Source: Hyphomicrobium sp. CS1GBMeth3 (lineage in GTDB: Bacteria > Pseudomonadota > Alphaproteobacteria > Rhizobiales > Hyphomicrobiaceae). From it: DNA of 64,000 nt. Shown here piece after piece: positions 26,877 to 39,060 of this stretch (within the stretch, counting starts at the first letter, position 1; each line of letters begins with the position of its first letter). Under the pieces are notes generated by a model. The model ran no database searches. It was not told the DNA's origin and worked only from the letters and a program-made list of their open reading frames with translations. The position numbers and the translations under genes are program-made. The stretch is from positions 1,454,501 through 1,518,500 of the forward strand of contig NZ_FPHO01000003.1 of the NCBI RefSeq assembly GCF_900117455.1, given 5' to 3'.

Positions 26877-26937
26877 TTAAACAACGTTAAGGCGGCGAGA
26901 GGCTTGCCCCTACGTCTGGCACGGATCCGCGCCGCTT

Positions 26938-27606
26938 CTAAGACATCTGAAGCCTGAGCGCCGCCGCCGCCGCAACCGGGGCCAGCGCCACTGATGCCAC
27001 AGATATCGCCGCAAGGATCAAAAAGGAGGCAGCGAACCCCTCTTGGCCGAGACCGGCAAATCCGATGGCGGAGATGCCGAAGATCAGGGTCGGCACATAG
27101 AGCGGCAGCACGAGCAGCGCGAGGAGGAGACCGCCGCGGCGGGCTTTCAGCGTTAGCGCGGCGCCGACGCTGCCGAGAAAGCTGATCGCCGGCGTGCCAG
27201 CCAGCATGGTCGCGACAAGCGCCGGCGTCAGCCCGAGATCCAGGTTCAGCATCAGTCCGAGCACCGGGGCCACGAGCGCCAGCGGGATGCCGGTCGAGAT
27301 CCAGTGCGCGAGCGCTTTGGCAGCCACCGCCAGCTCGAGCGGCAAGGGTGACGTTGTCATGACCTCGAGCGAGCCATCCTCGTGATCGGCTTCGAAAAGG
27401 CGCGGCAGCGACAGTAGCGCCGCCAACAGAAGCGCGATCCACAGAATCCCAGGCGCGATGCGCGACAGAAGCTTGAGGTCCGGCCCAAGCCCGAGCGGCA
27501 GCATCGCGACAACAACGAGGAAGAAGCCGAGCGCCGTGCCGAGCGCCGCGCCCTCGCGTACGGCCAATGTGAGGTCGCGTTTCAAGAGGGCGAGAAAGAG
27601 GTTCAT
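26938..27606 (-). CDS. ccmB: Haem exporter protein CcmB
   Basis: This 222-residue protein has about six membrane helices. Its start MNLFLALLKRDLTLAVREG and the conserved DGSLEVMTTSPLPLEL stretch are typical of CcmB, the permease partner of CcmA. Its ATG overlaps the ccmA stop by four bases. Confidence 0.95.
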   Translation of the reverse strand: MNLFLALLKRDLTLAVREGAALGTALGFFLVVVAMLPLGLGPDLKLLSRIAPGILWIALLLAALLSLPRLFEADHEDGSLEVMTTSPLPLELAVAAKALAHWISTGIPLALVAPVLGLMLNLDLGLTPALVATMLAGTPAISFLGSVGAALTLKARRGGLLLALLVLPLYVPTLIFGISAIGFAGLGQEGFAASFLILAAISVASVALAPVAAAAALRLQMS

Positions 27607-28313
27607 GGCGCCCCCTCGCCCGACAGCGCGTTGGTGCTCCCGTTTGTCCCTAGCCGCAGATAGGCCGCTTGCTCGATGCCGAGCGGGAGATGTGTCGCTG
27701 CGATCACCAGTCCGCCATTCGCGAGATGCGCCTGGATGAGGCGCGCGAGGAGCTCGGTCGAGGCCGTATCCAGCGACACCGTCGGCTCGTCGAGAAGCCA
27801 GATCGGACGAGCGGCGACTGAGAGGCGCGCAAGACCCAGCCGCCGCTTCTGACCCGCCGACAGCAGCCCGGCGGGATAGTCGGCAAGCGACGAAAGACCG
27901 AAGTGCGAAAGCGCGTCGTCGACGCGGTTGCGGATCGCGTCACGGTTGCCAAGCTGGCCGAGATAGGTTGCCCAGAAGATGAGGTTCTCGGTCGCAGTGA
28001 GATTAGCCTTCACGCCTGTCAGGTGCCCCACGTAGTGGCAGCGTGCGGCAACGTCGGTCTCGTCTGTATCCCGAGTGTCGTTGTCGTCTTTAAGCGTTAT
28101 CCTTCCCGCTGTGGGCGTGATGAACCCCGCCAGTGTGCGAATAAGCGTTGTCTTTCCTGCGCCGTTAGGACCAACGATCAGTAGCGCCTCGCCGGCTTTC
28201 GCCGTAAACGAAAGTCCCGCAATGACCGTGCGCGTTCCGCGCTCGACCGACAAATTGTCCGCATGAAGATGCAAGCGCTCGACGGGCCCCGCTGCGACAA
28301 AGCGAGTCTGCAA
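27603..28313 (-). CDS. ccmA: Haem exporter ATP-binding protein CcmA
   Basis: This 236-residue ABC ATPase has Walker A GPNGAGKTT, signature LSAGQKRRL and Walker B WLLDEP. CcmA hydrolyses ATP to release haem-loaded CcmE. The start is uncertain: the first frame codon is TTG at 28313, and another TTG lies at 28274 after GGGG. No ATG is usable before the ABC fold. It is the first gene of the ccm operon and divergent from acnA. Confidence 0.94.
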   Translation of the reverse strand: MQTRFVAAGPVERLHLHADNLSVERGTRTVIAGLSFTAKAGEALLIVGPNGAGKTTLIRTLAGFITPTAGRITLKDDNDTRDTDETDVAARCHYVGHLTGVKANLTATENLIFWATYLGQLGNRDAIRNRVDDALSHFGLSSLADYPAGLLSAGQKRRLGLARLSVAARPIWLLDEPTVSLDTASTELLARLIQAHLANGGLVIAATHLPLGIEQAAYLRLGTNGSTNALSGEGAP

Positions 28314-28333
28314 AATTTACAAGCACGACTGTG

Positions 28334-28363
28334 CTGGTTCTCGACTTTGGCTGCCTATATAAT
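28334..28363 (+). promoter_or_regulatory. Probable acnA promoter
   Basis: A perfect TATAAT at 28358-28363 has a weak -35 (CTGGTT, 28334-28339) 18 bases upstream. It would give an acnA leader of about 130 bases. It lies in the ccmA/acnA divergent region. Confidence 0.4.
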
Positions 28364-28498
28364 TGGCTTGCTTCAAGGTTCGCCACAGCAAAAAGTGTTC
28401 CGGCAGGCCTGCGCGCACGCAATCAGACTCGTTAGCGCAACACGACTGGTGCTTCCAGCATCCGTCCATCACGAATACCGCATACAAGGAGAAGAAAC

Positions 28499-31228
<2,730 letters not shown>

Positions 31229-31401
31229 CCGGAGGGGCCGCGCCGGGGCACGGTAAAATAAGGGAAAATACCAGCGTCCCGCGTAGACCGCGGTGCTCGG
31301 GTCTGGACCGTTTCCGCGAGAGCCCCTATTTCTTCGGACGAGCGCGTGAGCCGTGGTCGGGTCACGCAAGAACAACGCTTGGGTCAAAGGCACCTCATCC
31401 G

Positions 31402-32163
31402 ATGCGCCGAATGGTGAGCGCCGCCATCGCTTGCATCCTGATTGCGCCCGCGCTCGCACCGGCCCAGGAGCCGGAGCAGTCAGCCAATGGGCGACTGACC
31501 GGGCCGCCGCACGCCGTGATCGAGATGTACACGAGCCAAGGCTGCTCCGATTGCCCGGCGGCGGATGCGCTGCTGAAGCAGTACATCGACCAGAAGAACA
31601 TCGTCGGCCTGACGCTCCCGGTCGATTACTGGGACTATCTCGGCTGGAAGGATACGCTGGCCGGCGCGCGCAACGCGGAGCGCCAGCGCCAATATGCCGA
31701 GCGCTTTGGCATCGGCACCGTCTACACGCCCCAGGCCGTGGTCAACGGCGCCGTTGAGGTCGTAGGCTCAAGCGAATCCGAAATCGACCGCGCCATCCGC
31801 GCGAGCGAAACTGCCCTCGCCAGCAGCCGTGTGCCCGTGCACTTCTGGCACTACGGCAACAGCATCATCATCGAGGCCGGCTCCGCGCCCAACGACTCCG
31901 AGCCCAAGGAAGCGACCATCTGGCTCGCCGTGGTACAGAAGTCGGCACAGGTGGTGGTGAAGTCCGGCGAGAACGCCGGCAAGACGCTGACCTACTACAA
32001 CGTCGTTCGCGAGCTGACGCCGGTCGGCGTCTGGAATGGCCGCCCGACAACCATCCGGCTCGCGCGGGCTGCCATCATGCGGCCGGAGACCGAGGATCTC
32101 GTCGTGCTGATCCAGGAGGCGAACACCGGCCCCATCATCGGTGCCGCCCGCCTCGGCGACTGA
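31402..32163 (+). CDS. DUF1223 thioredoxin-like exported protein
   Basis: This 253-residue protein has a signal peptide cleaved near ALAPAQ. The fold starts VIEMYTSQGCSDCPAADALL, with a CSDCP dithiol in the position of a thioredoxin active site. The cis-Pro-like segment VYTPQAVVNG follows. DUF1223 proteins follow acnA in many Hyphomicrobiales. The role is unknown, plausibly periplasmic thiol chemistry. Confidence 0.88.
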   Translation: MRRMVSAAIACILIAPALAPAQEPEQSANGRLTGPPHAVIEMYTSQGCSDCPAADALLKQYIDQKNIVGLTLPVDYWDYLGWKDTLAGARNAERQRQYAERFGIGTVYTPQAVVNGAVEVVGSSESEIDRAIRASETALASSRVPVHFWHYGNSIIIEAGSAPNDSEPKEATIWLAVVQKSAQVVVKSGENAGKTLTYYNVVRELTPVGVWNGRPTTIRLARAAIMRPETEDLVVLIQEANTGPIIGAARLGD

Positions 32164-32188
32164 CCGGCGCTTGGCGTCGGGTTGCCGC

Positions 32189-32914
32189 CTAACGGCACGA
32201 CCACATGAGGCCGCGGTCGAAGTGGAAATGATCGTGGTGTGCGGCGTTGAAATCGGGTCCGAGCGACACGCGGAAATAGCGGCACGAGCGCCTGTGCACC
32301 GCGCGCAGGAACTCGGCATCCTTGCCTTGTCGCTTCCAGTCGCGCTTGAGCGAGATGCTGTGTCCGTTCGCGAACGTGAATCCTGAAATGTCGATGGCGT
32401 TGGCGGAGGCGTGCTCGCTGCGCACTCCCTTCCACATCGGGTTTCCGACGATGTTGCGGCAGTCGTAAGTACCCATATCGCCGAGGCGGACGACCTCCTG
32501 GCCGTACATCTCGCGGGCGAGCGGCTGCACCTCGTGCTCGACCCACAGCGTGAGCGCCACCGCCATCTCGCACGTCAACGGCTCGACGCCGATCTGCGCC
32601 CCCCCGACATGGGTGAACTTGACCGCATTTGTCCAACCGCAATTGGCGCCCGTCGCACGGTCCGGAATCGGGCTCGCATCGATGTGGGGCTCTTTGAGGA
32701 TTGCGTGGCAGAGCGCCGGATCGAACCGCAGCACCGAAAGTCTCGGATCGACGAGGAACGGCGGTCGCTCGTCGAGCGAGATCGGACTGAGCGGGCTCCA
32801 GCGCTGCGGAATGAGGCCGAACCAGTAGCCGCCGACCACGGCAACGAGCAGCACGAGCGCGAGAAACAGCTTCGAAAGAATGCGCCGTGGCTTTCGCCGC
32901 GCTTGCCTTTGCAT
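32189..32914 (-). CDS. Extensin-family protein, M15-like fold, membrane-anchored
   Basis: This 241-residue protein has an N-terminal anchor helix (LSKLFLALVLLVAVVGGYWF) after a basic KPRRI stretch. The extensin-like C-terminal domain carries SEHASANAIDISGF and the FNAAHHDHFHFDRG segment. These residues match the zinc-ligand pattern of D,D-peptidase-like (M15) proteins (H, D, HxH). A role in cell-wall processing is likely but untested. Confidence 0.85.
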   Translation of the reverse strand: MQRQARRKPRRILSKLFLALVLLVAVVGGYWFGLIPQRWSPLSPISLDERPPFLVDPRLSVLRFDPALCHAILKEPHIDASPIPDRATGANCGWTNAVKFTHVGGAQIGVEPLTCEMAVALTLWVEHEVQPLAREMYGQEVVRLGDMGTYDCRNIVGNPMWKGVRSEHASANAIDISGFTFANGHSISLKRDWKRQGKDAEFLRAVHRRSCRYFRVSLGPDFNAAHHDHFHFDRGLMWSCR

Positions 32915-32947
32915 AGCTCCCCGCCCCGATGTCTGCCCCGCGGATAG

Positions 32948-32990
32948 CCTAAAGCGCTTCTTGGGAGGTGGGAACTGCCTTTCACCAAGC
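32948..32990. repeat. Rhizobial-type intergenic repeat, degenerate copy 2
   Basis: CCTAAAGCGCTTCTTGGGA, then GGTGGGAACTGCC, shares TAAAGCGCTT and GTGGGAAC with the copy at 26828 but has lost the AACCGGTT arm. It lies just upstream of the extensin-like gene. Confidence 0.5.
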
Positions 32991-33021
32991 GTTCGTCAGT
33001 CTGCGCGCGAATGCGCACGGA

Positions 33022-33246
33022 TTAGAAATCGCTGGCGATGCCGCCCTTCTCCCAGTCGCCGTAGCGTGTCGGCTCGGGACCTGCCGGGCCGTTGATCTCC
33101 GTTGGGCGATCGGCGCGCTGCGTCTCGGCTGCGGCCCGGCGCTCGGCCGCCTCCTGAAGCGCGCGCTGGGCTGCGGGCGACAACGGCTTTCGGGCCGCCG
33201 GCGCTGACTCGGATACTGAGGGGTTCTTTTCGTCGGGCGGCGTCAT
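33022..33246 (-). CDS. SDHAF4-like succinate dehydrogenase assembly factor (DUF1674)
   Basis: This 74-residue protein has a Pro/Ala/Arg-rich flexible N-terminus and the conserved C-terminal tail GPEPTRYGDWEKGGIASDF. That tail matches the DUF1674/SDHAF4 signature. In mitochondria SDHAF4 binds flavinylated SdhA and shields it before SdhB joins. Here it sits alone between an extensin-like gene and htpX, about 15 kb from sdhCDA. Confidence 0.9.
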   Translation of the reverse strand: MTPPDEKNPSVSESAPAARKPLSPAAQRALQEAAERRAAAETQRADRPTEINGPAGPEPTRYGDWEKGGIASDF

Positions 33247-33359
33247 TTCAGATGCGTAGTCCGGGCGTTAAGGGGTGCTGGCGATGGGCCGATCCGCTAC
33301 CTATATAGCATCTCGGACGATACGCACCTGCGTAGATCGACATCTGGGAGTTGAACCGA

Positions 33360-34322
33360 ATGCCGATGAACTACACCAAGACCGCAATGCTGCTTGCGGC
33401 CCTGACCGCGATTTTCGTGGCGATGGGCGCCGCGATTGGCGGCCAGACGGGCATGGTGATCGCCTTTGTCGTAGCGCTTGCCATGAACCTCTTCAGCCTC
33501 TGGAACTCCGACAAGATGGTGCTGAAGATGTTCGGCGCCCAGGAGGTGGATGAGCGCACCGCGCCCGAATATTATGGCCTCGTGCGCGATCTTGCGCGCC
33601 GCGCAGAGCTACCGATGCCGCGCGTCTTCATTATGGACAATCCGCAGCCGAACGCGTTTGCAACCGGCCGCAGCCCCTCGCGCGCGGCCGTTGCTGCAAC
33701 GACGGGCCTGCTCGAGGCGCTGCCGCGCGAGGAGCTCGCGGGCGTCATCGCGCACGAGCTTGCGCACATCAAGAACCGCGACACGCTGACCATGACGGTC
33801 GCCGCAACCATCGGCGGCGCCATCTCGATGCTGGCGCAGTATCTGCAGTTCGGCGCGCTGTTCGGCGGCCACAACAATGAGCGCGGCGGCATCGGCATGA
33901 TCGGCGCCATCCTCGCCATGCTGGTGGCGCCCTTCGCCGCCATGCTCGTGCAGATGGCCATCAGCCGCTCGCGCGAGTATCAGGCGGACCACATGGGGGC
34001 CCTGATCTGCGGCAACCCGCGTTGGCTCTCCGCGTCGCTGCTGCGCATCGAGCGCGCCGTGAAGCGCATCCCGAACGAGGAGGCTGAGGAGATCCCCGCA
34101 GCGGCGCACATGTTCATTATCAACCCGCTGACCGGGCAGGGCATGGACAACCTGTTCTCGACCCACCCGAACACAGCGAACCGCGTCGCGGCTCTCGAGG
34201 CGTTGGCCGAGGAGATGACGCGCAGCGGCATCGACCTGAGCGGTGGCGCGGTATCGAGCAGTCCGAGTGGACCGGAGGGTCCGTGGTCGGGCCCGTCGCG
34301 GAGCGCTGGCCCCTGGGGCTGA
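33360..34322 (+). CDS. htpX: Membrane protease HtpX (M48)
   Basis: This 320-residue protein is read from ATG 33360 after GGGAG at 33345-33349. TTG 33351 and ATG 33366 are alternatives. Two N-terminal helices precede the zinc motif [10 protein letters not shown] and the third-ligand helix [10 protein letters not shown]. Two further helices lie between. It degrades misfolded membrane proteins. The last 20 residues are a Ser/Gly/Pro tail. A strong hairpin terminator follows. Confidence 0.95.
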   Translation: MPMNYTKTAMLLAALTAIFVAMGAAIGGQTGMVIAFVVALAMNLFSLWNSDKMVLKMFGAQEVDERTAPEYYGLVRDLARRAELPMPRVFIMDNPQPNAFATGRSPSRAAVAATTGLLEALPREELAGVIAHELAHIKNRDTLTMTVAATIGGAISMLAQYLQFGALFGGHNNERGGIGMIGAILAMLVAPFAAMLVQMAISRSREYQADHMGALICGNPRWLSASLLRIERAVKRIPNEEAEEIPAAAHMFIINPLTGQGMDNLFSTHPNTANRVAALEALAEEMTRSGIDLSGGAVSSSPSGPEGPWSGPSRSAGPWG

Positions 34323-34371
34323 GGTCGTCAGCCGCCCCTCATTCATCCGCCGATCAGGCTTCATGCCTAGC

Positions 34372-34409
34372 ATCGACCTCTCCCCACCCTTGGGGAGAGG
34401 TCGATTTTT
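34372..34409 (+). terminator. Strong terminator after htpX; possible dispersed palindrome
   Basis: A 15-bp perfect stem (34372-34386 with 34391-34405; arms start ATCGACCTC and TGGGGAGAGG) has a CCCT loop and is followed by a T5 run that begins with the last stem base (34405-34409). The CTCTCCCC/GGGGAGAG core resembles repeats dispersed between genes in Hyphomicrobiales. Confidence 0.8.
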
Positions 34410-34483
34410 GCGCGTAGGTAGTGAGGGGAGCAAACTTCGACGTCCCCGAAACGGCCGGTTGTGCCGAGAGCCTGTGTCTGCGC

Positions 34484-35986
34484 TCAGTCCGTATGGCGCG
34501 CGAGGATCTTGCGCACTTCCACGACGAGATCGGCCTCCTTGACGGAGACCTGCGCCGGCCGCGCCTCTTTCCATTCCTTGTTGTCGGTGATCGCGGCGGC
34601 CGCCTTGGCGCCCTCGATCAGATCCTTGAGGATCACCTCGCCCGCCTCGCGCTCATTCGTACCTTGAATCACCGCTATGGGCGCACCGCGCTTGTCGGCA
34701 TATTCGAGCTGACGGCCGAACTTCTTCGGATTGCCGAGATAGAGTTCGGCGCGGATGTCCGCTTCGCGCAGCGTCTGCACGAGCTTCTGATAATCGGGGA
34801 TGCGGTCGCGATCCATGACCGTCACGACGACGGGACCGGGTGCCGGCTTCGGCGCGCGCCCGATAAGATTGAGTGCGGCTTGCAGGCGCGAGACGCCGAC
34901 CGAGAAGCCCGTTGCCGGCACCTTCTGGCCCGTGAAACGCGCCACGAGGTCATCGTAGCGCCCGCCGCCGCCGACGGAGCCGAAGCGCACCGGATTGCCC
35001 TTCTCGTCCTTCGCTTCGATGAGCAGCTCCGCCTCGAAAACCGGGCCAGTGTAATACTCCAACCCGCGCACGACAGACGGATCGATCTTGATACGGTCAG
35101 GCCCGTAACCGGCCGCCGTTACGAGTGCTCCGATCTCACGCAACTCGTCCAAGCCCTGCGCTCCAATCTCGATGCCAGTGACCAGCGGAGCGACGGCATC
35201 CAGCGCGGCATCGCCTTTCGTACCTGACTCGACGAAAGCCAGCACCTTCTCGATTGAAGAGGAATCGAGCCCTGCGCCTTTGGTGAAGTCGCCGCTCTCG
35301 TCCTTGCGGCCCTTGCCAAGCAGCTCTGCAACCCCTCCAGGGCCGAGGCGGTCGAGCTTGTCGACCGCGCGCAGGACCGTCATACGTTTCGCGCTGTCGG
35401 CAGCACTCGTCGGATCGATGCCGATGGACGACAGCACGCCGTCGAGCACCTTCCGATTATTCACCTTGATCACGTACTGCCCACGCGGAATGCCAAGCGC
35501 TTCGAGTGCGTCCGCCGCCAGCATGCACATCTCGGCATCCGCCGCGATGCTCTCGGCGCCGACCGTATCGGCGTCGAATTGGGTGAACTGGCGGAAGCGG
35601 CCCGGCCCCGGCTTCTCGTTGCGCCAAACGGGCCCCGTCGCATAGCGCCGGAACGGCTTCGCCAGATCCTGGAAGTTCTGCGCCACATAACGCGCCAGTG
35701 GCGCCGTGAGGTCGTAGCGCAGCGAAAGCCAATCCTCATCCTCGTCCTGGAACGAGAACACGCCCGCGTTCGGCCGGTCCTGGTCCGGCAGGAACTTCCC
35801 GAGCGCGTCCGTGTATTCGAACGCCGGGGTCTCCAGCGGCTCGAACCCGTAGCGCTCGTAAACGGCGCGAATCTTTTCGAGCATGGCCTGCGTCTGGCGC
35901 AGCTCCGCCGGTCCGATGTCGCGCATGCCCTTCGGCAGGCGGGCGTTCGGACGCTGTGGGGCGCTTTTTTTGTCGGTCTTGGCCAT
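34484..35986 (-). CDS. hisS: Histidyl-tRNA synthetase
   Basis: This 500-residue class II synthetase carries motif 1 near [17 protein letters not shown]. Motif 2 is [21 protein letters not shown]. The histidine site [16 protein letters not shown] and the motif 3 region [11 protein letters not shown] are also present. The [15 protein letters not shown] segment and overall length fit the divergent alphaproteobacterial HisRS group. The C-terminal anticodon domain is complete. It is divergent from rlmN. A TATAAG (36051-36056, minus strand) about 65 bases upstream may be its -10 box. Confidence 0.97.
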   Translation of the reverse strand: MAKTDKKSAPQRPNARLPKGMRDIGPAELRQTQAMLEKIRAVYERYGFEPLETPAFEYTDALGKFLPDQDRPNAGVFSFQDEDEDWLSLRYDLTAPLARYVAQNFQDLAKPFRRYATGPVWRNEKPGPGRFRQFTQFDADTVGAESIAADAEMCMLAADALEALGIPRGQYVIKVNNRKVLDGVLSSIGIDPTSAADSAKRMTVLRAVDKLDRLGPGGVAELLGKGRKDESGDFTKGAGLDSSSIEKVLAFVESGTKGDAALDAVAPLVTGIEIGAQGLDELREIGALVTAAGYGPDRIKIDPSVVRGLEYYTGPVFEAELLIEAKDEKGNPVRFGSVGGGGRYDDLVARFTGQKVPATGFSVGVSRLQAALNLIGRAPKPAPGPVVVTVMDRDRIPDYQKLVQTLREADIRAELYLGNPKKFGRQLEYADKRGAPIAVIQGTNEREAGEVILKDLIEGAKAAAAITDNKEWKEARPAQVSVKEADLVVEVRKILARHTD

Positions 35987-36141
35987 GAGGCGGAAAATCT
36001 TTCGGGTCGGAGGGCGCGAGCTGGCGTGCCCGGAACAAATCGTGCCGCCTTATACCGGATCGGCCCCCCTCGGAAAAGGTTACCACTATGCCGCTCGGGG
36101 CGGTCTTTCGCTTGGCACGTGAAATGGGTAGAAGATGCGTC

Positions 36142-37371
36142 ATGACATTGGTTTTGGACCATACATTGCCCCAGGTGGCCGAAGGTGCCGGGAGCTCAGC
36201 CGCTCCCGCGAAGCCGACGCTCGCTGGCATGAGCCGCGCGCGCCTCTCCGAGGCGCTGGCCGTGGCCGGCGTGTCGGAGAAGCAGCTCCGCATGCGCACG
36301 ACCCAGCTCTGGCGCTGGCTTTACATCACGGGCGCCACGTCATTCGACGAGATGACCGACGTTTCGAAGGCGCTGCGCACCGAGCTCGAAGCTCGCTACA
36401 CCCTCGATCGCCCGGAGATCGTCACCGAGCAGGTCTCCGTCGACGGCACGCGCAAGTGGCTGCTCCGCCTGCCGCGCCGCGGTCACGAGGCGCGCGCTCC
36501 CGAGATCGAGACGGTTTACATCCCCGAAGCCGACCGCGGCACGCTCTGCATCTCCTCGCAGGTGGGCTGCACGCTGACCTGCAGCTTCTGCCACACCGGC
36601 ACGCAGCGCCTCGTGCGCAACCTCGAAGCTTCCGAAATCGTCGGCCAGATCCTGCTCGCGCGTGACCGCATCGGTGATTGGCCCGGTGCCAAACGGCCCG
36701 ACGACGGCGGCCTTCTGCCCGACACCGAGCGCAAGATCACCAACGTCGTGCTGATGGGCATGGGCGAGCCGCTCTACAACTTCGACAACGTGCGCGAGGC
36801 GATGGAGGTCGCGTCCGACGGTGAAGGCCTGTCGCTCTCGAAGCGGCGCATCACTCTGTCGACGTCCGGCGTCGTGCCGGAGATCGCGCGCTGGGGCGAG
36901 CTGTCCGGCACCATGCTGGCCATCTCGCTGCACGCCGTGCGCGACGACCTGCGCGACGAACTGGTGCCGATCAACAAGAAATATCCGATCAAGGAGCTTC
37001 TTGAAGCCTGCCGCACCTATCCCGGCGTGTCGAACGCCAAGCGCATCACGTTCGAGTACGTGATGCTGAAGGGCGTCAATGACAGCCCGGCCGACGCCAA
37101 GGAGCTGGTGCGGCTCTTGGCGGGCATTCCGGCCAAGATCAACCTGATCCCGTTCAATCCGTGGCCGGGCTCGCGCTACGAATGCTCCGACTGGGAGACC
37201 ATCGAGCGCTTTGCCGACATCGTGAACAAGGCAGGCTACGCAAGCCCCGTGCGCACGCCGCGCGGACGCGACATCCTCGCCGCCTGCGGGCAGCTCAAGA
37301 GTGAGAGCGTGCGCTTGCGCGCGCGAGAGCGCGCTCAGCCCACCGTAGACGCCACAGAGCCCGGGGCCTGA
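36142..37371 (+). CDS. rlmN: Dual-specificity RNA methyltransferase RlmN
   Basis: This protein of about 409 residues (ATG 36142; ATG 36124 or 36088 possible) is a radical-SAM enzyme. The cluster motif is CTLTCSFC and [13 protein letters not shown] follows. The methyl-carrying Cys is in ILAACGQL near the C-terminus. It methylates C2 of A2503 in 23S rRNA and A37 in some tRNAs. Two small membrane-protein genes follow closely, probably in one transcript. Confidence 0.96.
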   Translation: MTLVLDHTLPQVAEGAGSSAAPAKPTLAGMSRARLSEALAVAGVSEKQLRMRTTQLWRWLYITGATSFDEMTDVSKALRTELEARYTLDRPEIVTEQVSVDGTRKWLLRLPRRGHEARAPEIETVYIPEADRGTLCISSQVGCTLTCSFCHTGTQRLVRNLEASEIVGQILLARDRIGDWPGAKRPDDGGLLPDTERKITNVVLMGMGEPLYNFDNVREAMEVASDGEGLSLSKRRITLSTSGVVPEIARWGELSGTMLAISLHAVRDDLRDELVPINKKYPIKELLEACRTYPGVSNAKRITFEYVMLKGVNDSPADAKELVRLLAGIPAKINLIPFNPWPGSRYECSDWETIERFADIVNKAGYASPVRTPRGRDILAACGQLKSESVRLRARERAQPTVDATEPGA

Positions 37372-37377
37372 TCGCAC

Positions 37378-37800
37378 ATGGTGCTGCGAGCCATCGGACG
37401 GCTGATCTGGGTTCCGATCTCATTCCTGATCGCAACGGTCGCGGCGATGTTCGTGCTCGTGACGCTCGGGCTTGAGAACGTCACGCATGCGATCCACGAC
37501 CTCAACGAGGTCGACACCATGTCGGCGGCCTACGACGTCGCATGGCAAAGCACCATCATCGCTTCCGGCGCGACGCTGATCCCGGCCCTGCTCGTCGTCC
37601 TCGTGGGCGAGGTCGCCCGCATCCGCTCCTGGCTCTACTACATGGTCGGCGGGGGCGTCGCGCTGGCGATCATTCCGCTCCTCGCGCGCGTCGATACCGG
37701 CACCATGACCTACGCACTGCCGGCGCTCTGGCACGTGTTCGCAACCGCCGGCTTCGCGGGCGGCTTCGTTTACTGGTTGCTCGCCGGACGCAACGCTTGA
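37378..37800 (+). CDS. Hypothetical four-helix membrane protein A
   Basis: This 140-residue protein starts 6 bases after the rlmN stop. It has four hydrophobic helices (about 8-32, 58-78, 86-102 and 114-136). The last two (YYMVGGGVALAIIPLLARV and GFAGGFVYWLLAG) align with the next gene's helices, suggesting tandem paralogues. No function was recognised. Confidence 0.8.
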   Translation: MVLRAIGRLIWVPISFLIATVAAMFVLVTLGLENVTHAIHDLNEVDTMSAAYDVAWQSTIIASGATLIPALLVVLVGEVARIRSWLYYMVGGGVALAIIPLLARVDTGTMTYALPALWHVFATAGFAGGFVYWLLAGRNA

Positions 37801-37844
37801 GCGGCACCGCCGTCCCTCGTAGGCTGCGCTGAGGGGGCACCGGA

Positions 37845-38276
37845 ATGTTGGTCTCGCTGATCCGCTTCGTGTTCGGATTTTTGGTTGCCGTGCTGGTTGC
37901 TGGCGCCGTGCAGGTGCTCTTCGTGGCCGGCGGTGACCTCCTGGCTAGCCTATCGTCAGCCGAGCGCTGGCAGAGCCTCGGCCTTCTGGCGCTACTCGCC
38001 GCGACCCAGACCGCAGTCTTCTCGATCCCCTTCGCGGTTCTCGCTGCCGCGGTCGCCGCCTGGCTCCCGGCGCGGTCGGCCCTCTACTTCCTCGCCGCCG
38101 GGGTCGGCATCGGGCTCGCCGGATTTTTCGTCCAGTACATCAGCGAGACCGGCCCTCAGACCATCCTGAACCTTTACGCACTTGCGGCCTATGCCGCATC
38201 AGGCGCTGTCGGCGGCCTTGCTTACTGGGCACTCGCGGCCCCACAGCCCCGGCCCTCGACCGCTGAAAAGACTTAG
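37845..38276 (+). CDS. Hypothetical four-helix membrane protein B
   Basis: This 143-residue protein has four helices. The C-terminal YFLAAGVGIGLAGFFVQYI and GAVGGLAYWALAA mirror the upstream protein's helices 3 and 4. It lies 44 bases after protein A, probably in the same rlmN-led transcript. No function was recognised. Confidence 0.78.
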   Translation: MLVSLIRFVFGFLVAVLVAGAVQVLFVAGGDLLASLSSAERWQSLGLLALLAATQTAVFSIPFAVLAAAVAAWLPARSALYFLAAGVGIGLAGFFVQYISETGPQTILNLYALAAYAASGAVGGLAYWALAAPQPRPSTAEKT

Positions 38277-38418
38277 TAATTTTAAATGGGCCTTTAGGTG
38301 AAGGCTGGGGAATACCCCGTTGTCAGGAACCCTGGCGGCGAGTATCTTGTTGCAATGCACAATCGCGCATGCGAACAGGATCCGCGCCGACGACTCACAT
38401 TCTGAGCTGAGGTCGATG

Positions 38419-39018
38419 ATGATGACGCACGTCGATACTGATCTTTCCGGGCGCTTTGCTCGCAGTTACGCAACCGCGGCCTTCGGGTATGCCCGAGCCG
38501 CTTCGGCGGCCTATGCCGCGCTGACCAATCAGGCGCTGGATTTTTGGGGGCAGGCCGCACGCGCGGCGGACACCACCGACCGGGATCGTTCGCCACGCCT
38601 GCAACTCGTGAGCGGCCCGAGGCCCTATCGGTCCGCGGTGACGGAGCCGACCATCCCGGCGACGCCTCCTCTGCCCGATTTCCTGCGCTTGTCCAACGCC
38701 TGGGCCGCCTCGCCCATGTTCGCGCCCGTGCGGGCCTGGTGGGGTATGTTCCCGCTTGAGGGCAACCCCGCGAGCTGGCCCATGGCCTATGCAATGATGA
38801 CCGCTGGCGTACCACGCTCGGTGGCGTTGCCGACCGCCGAGGCAAATGTCGCCGCCCTCGATGCCGCGCAGGCAGCGCAGGAGAGCATCGACCGTACGTT
38901 TTCAGCCTATCGCTCGGACAGCGGATTCGCCGTGTCGCAGGTCATCTCGCCGAAGGCGTGGCTCGGGGCGCTGTTCATGGCGCCGTTCACGGTGACCTTT
39001 AAGTTCCCCTGGGCCTGA
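38419..39018 (+). CDS. Hypothetical protein, Ala/aromatic-rich
   Basis: This protein of about 199 residues has three in-frame ATGs (38416, 38419, 38422) after GAGG at 38409-38412. The N-terminal part (ATAAFGYARAASAAYAALT) looks helical and phasin-like. The centre is Pro-rich, and the C-terminal segment is hydrophobic (WLGALFMAPFTVTFKFPW). A polyhydroxyalkanoate-granule role is possible, but no family was recognised. Confidence 0.55.
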   Translation: MMTHVDTDLSGRFARSYATAAFGYARAASAAYAALTNQALDFWGQAARAADTTDRDRSPRLQLVSGPRPYRSAVTEPTIPATPPLPDFLRLSNAWAASPMFAPVRAWWGMFPLEGNPASWPMAYAMMTAGVPRSVALPTAEANVAALDAAQAAQESIDRTFSAYRSDSGFAVSQVISPKAWLGALFMAPFTVTFKFPWA

Positions 39019-39060
39019 TGTGGTTCTGAGCAATAGGGGCCGGCCAGGTTAGGGCCGCCC

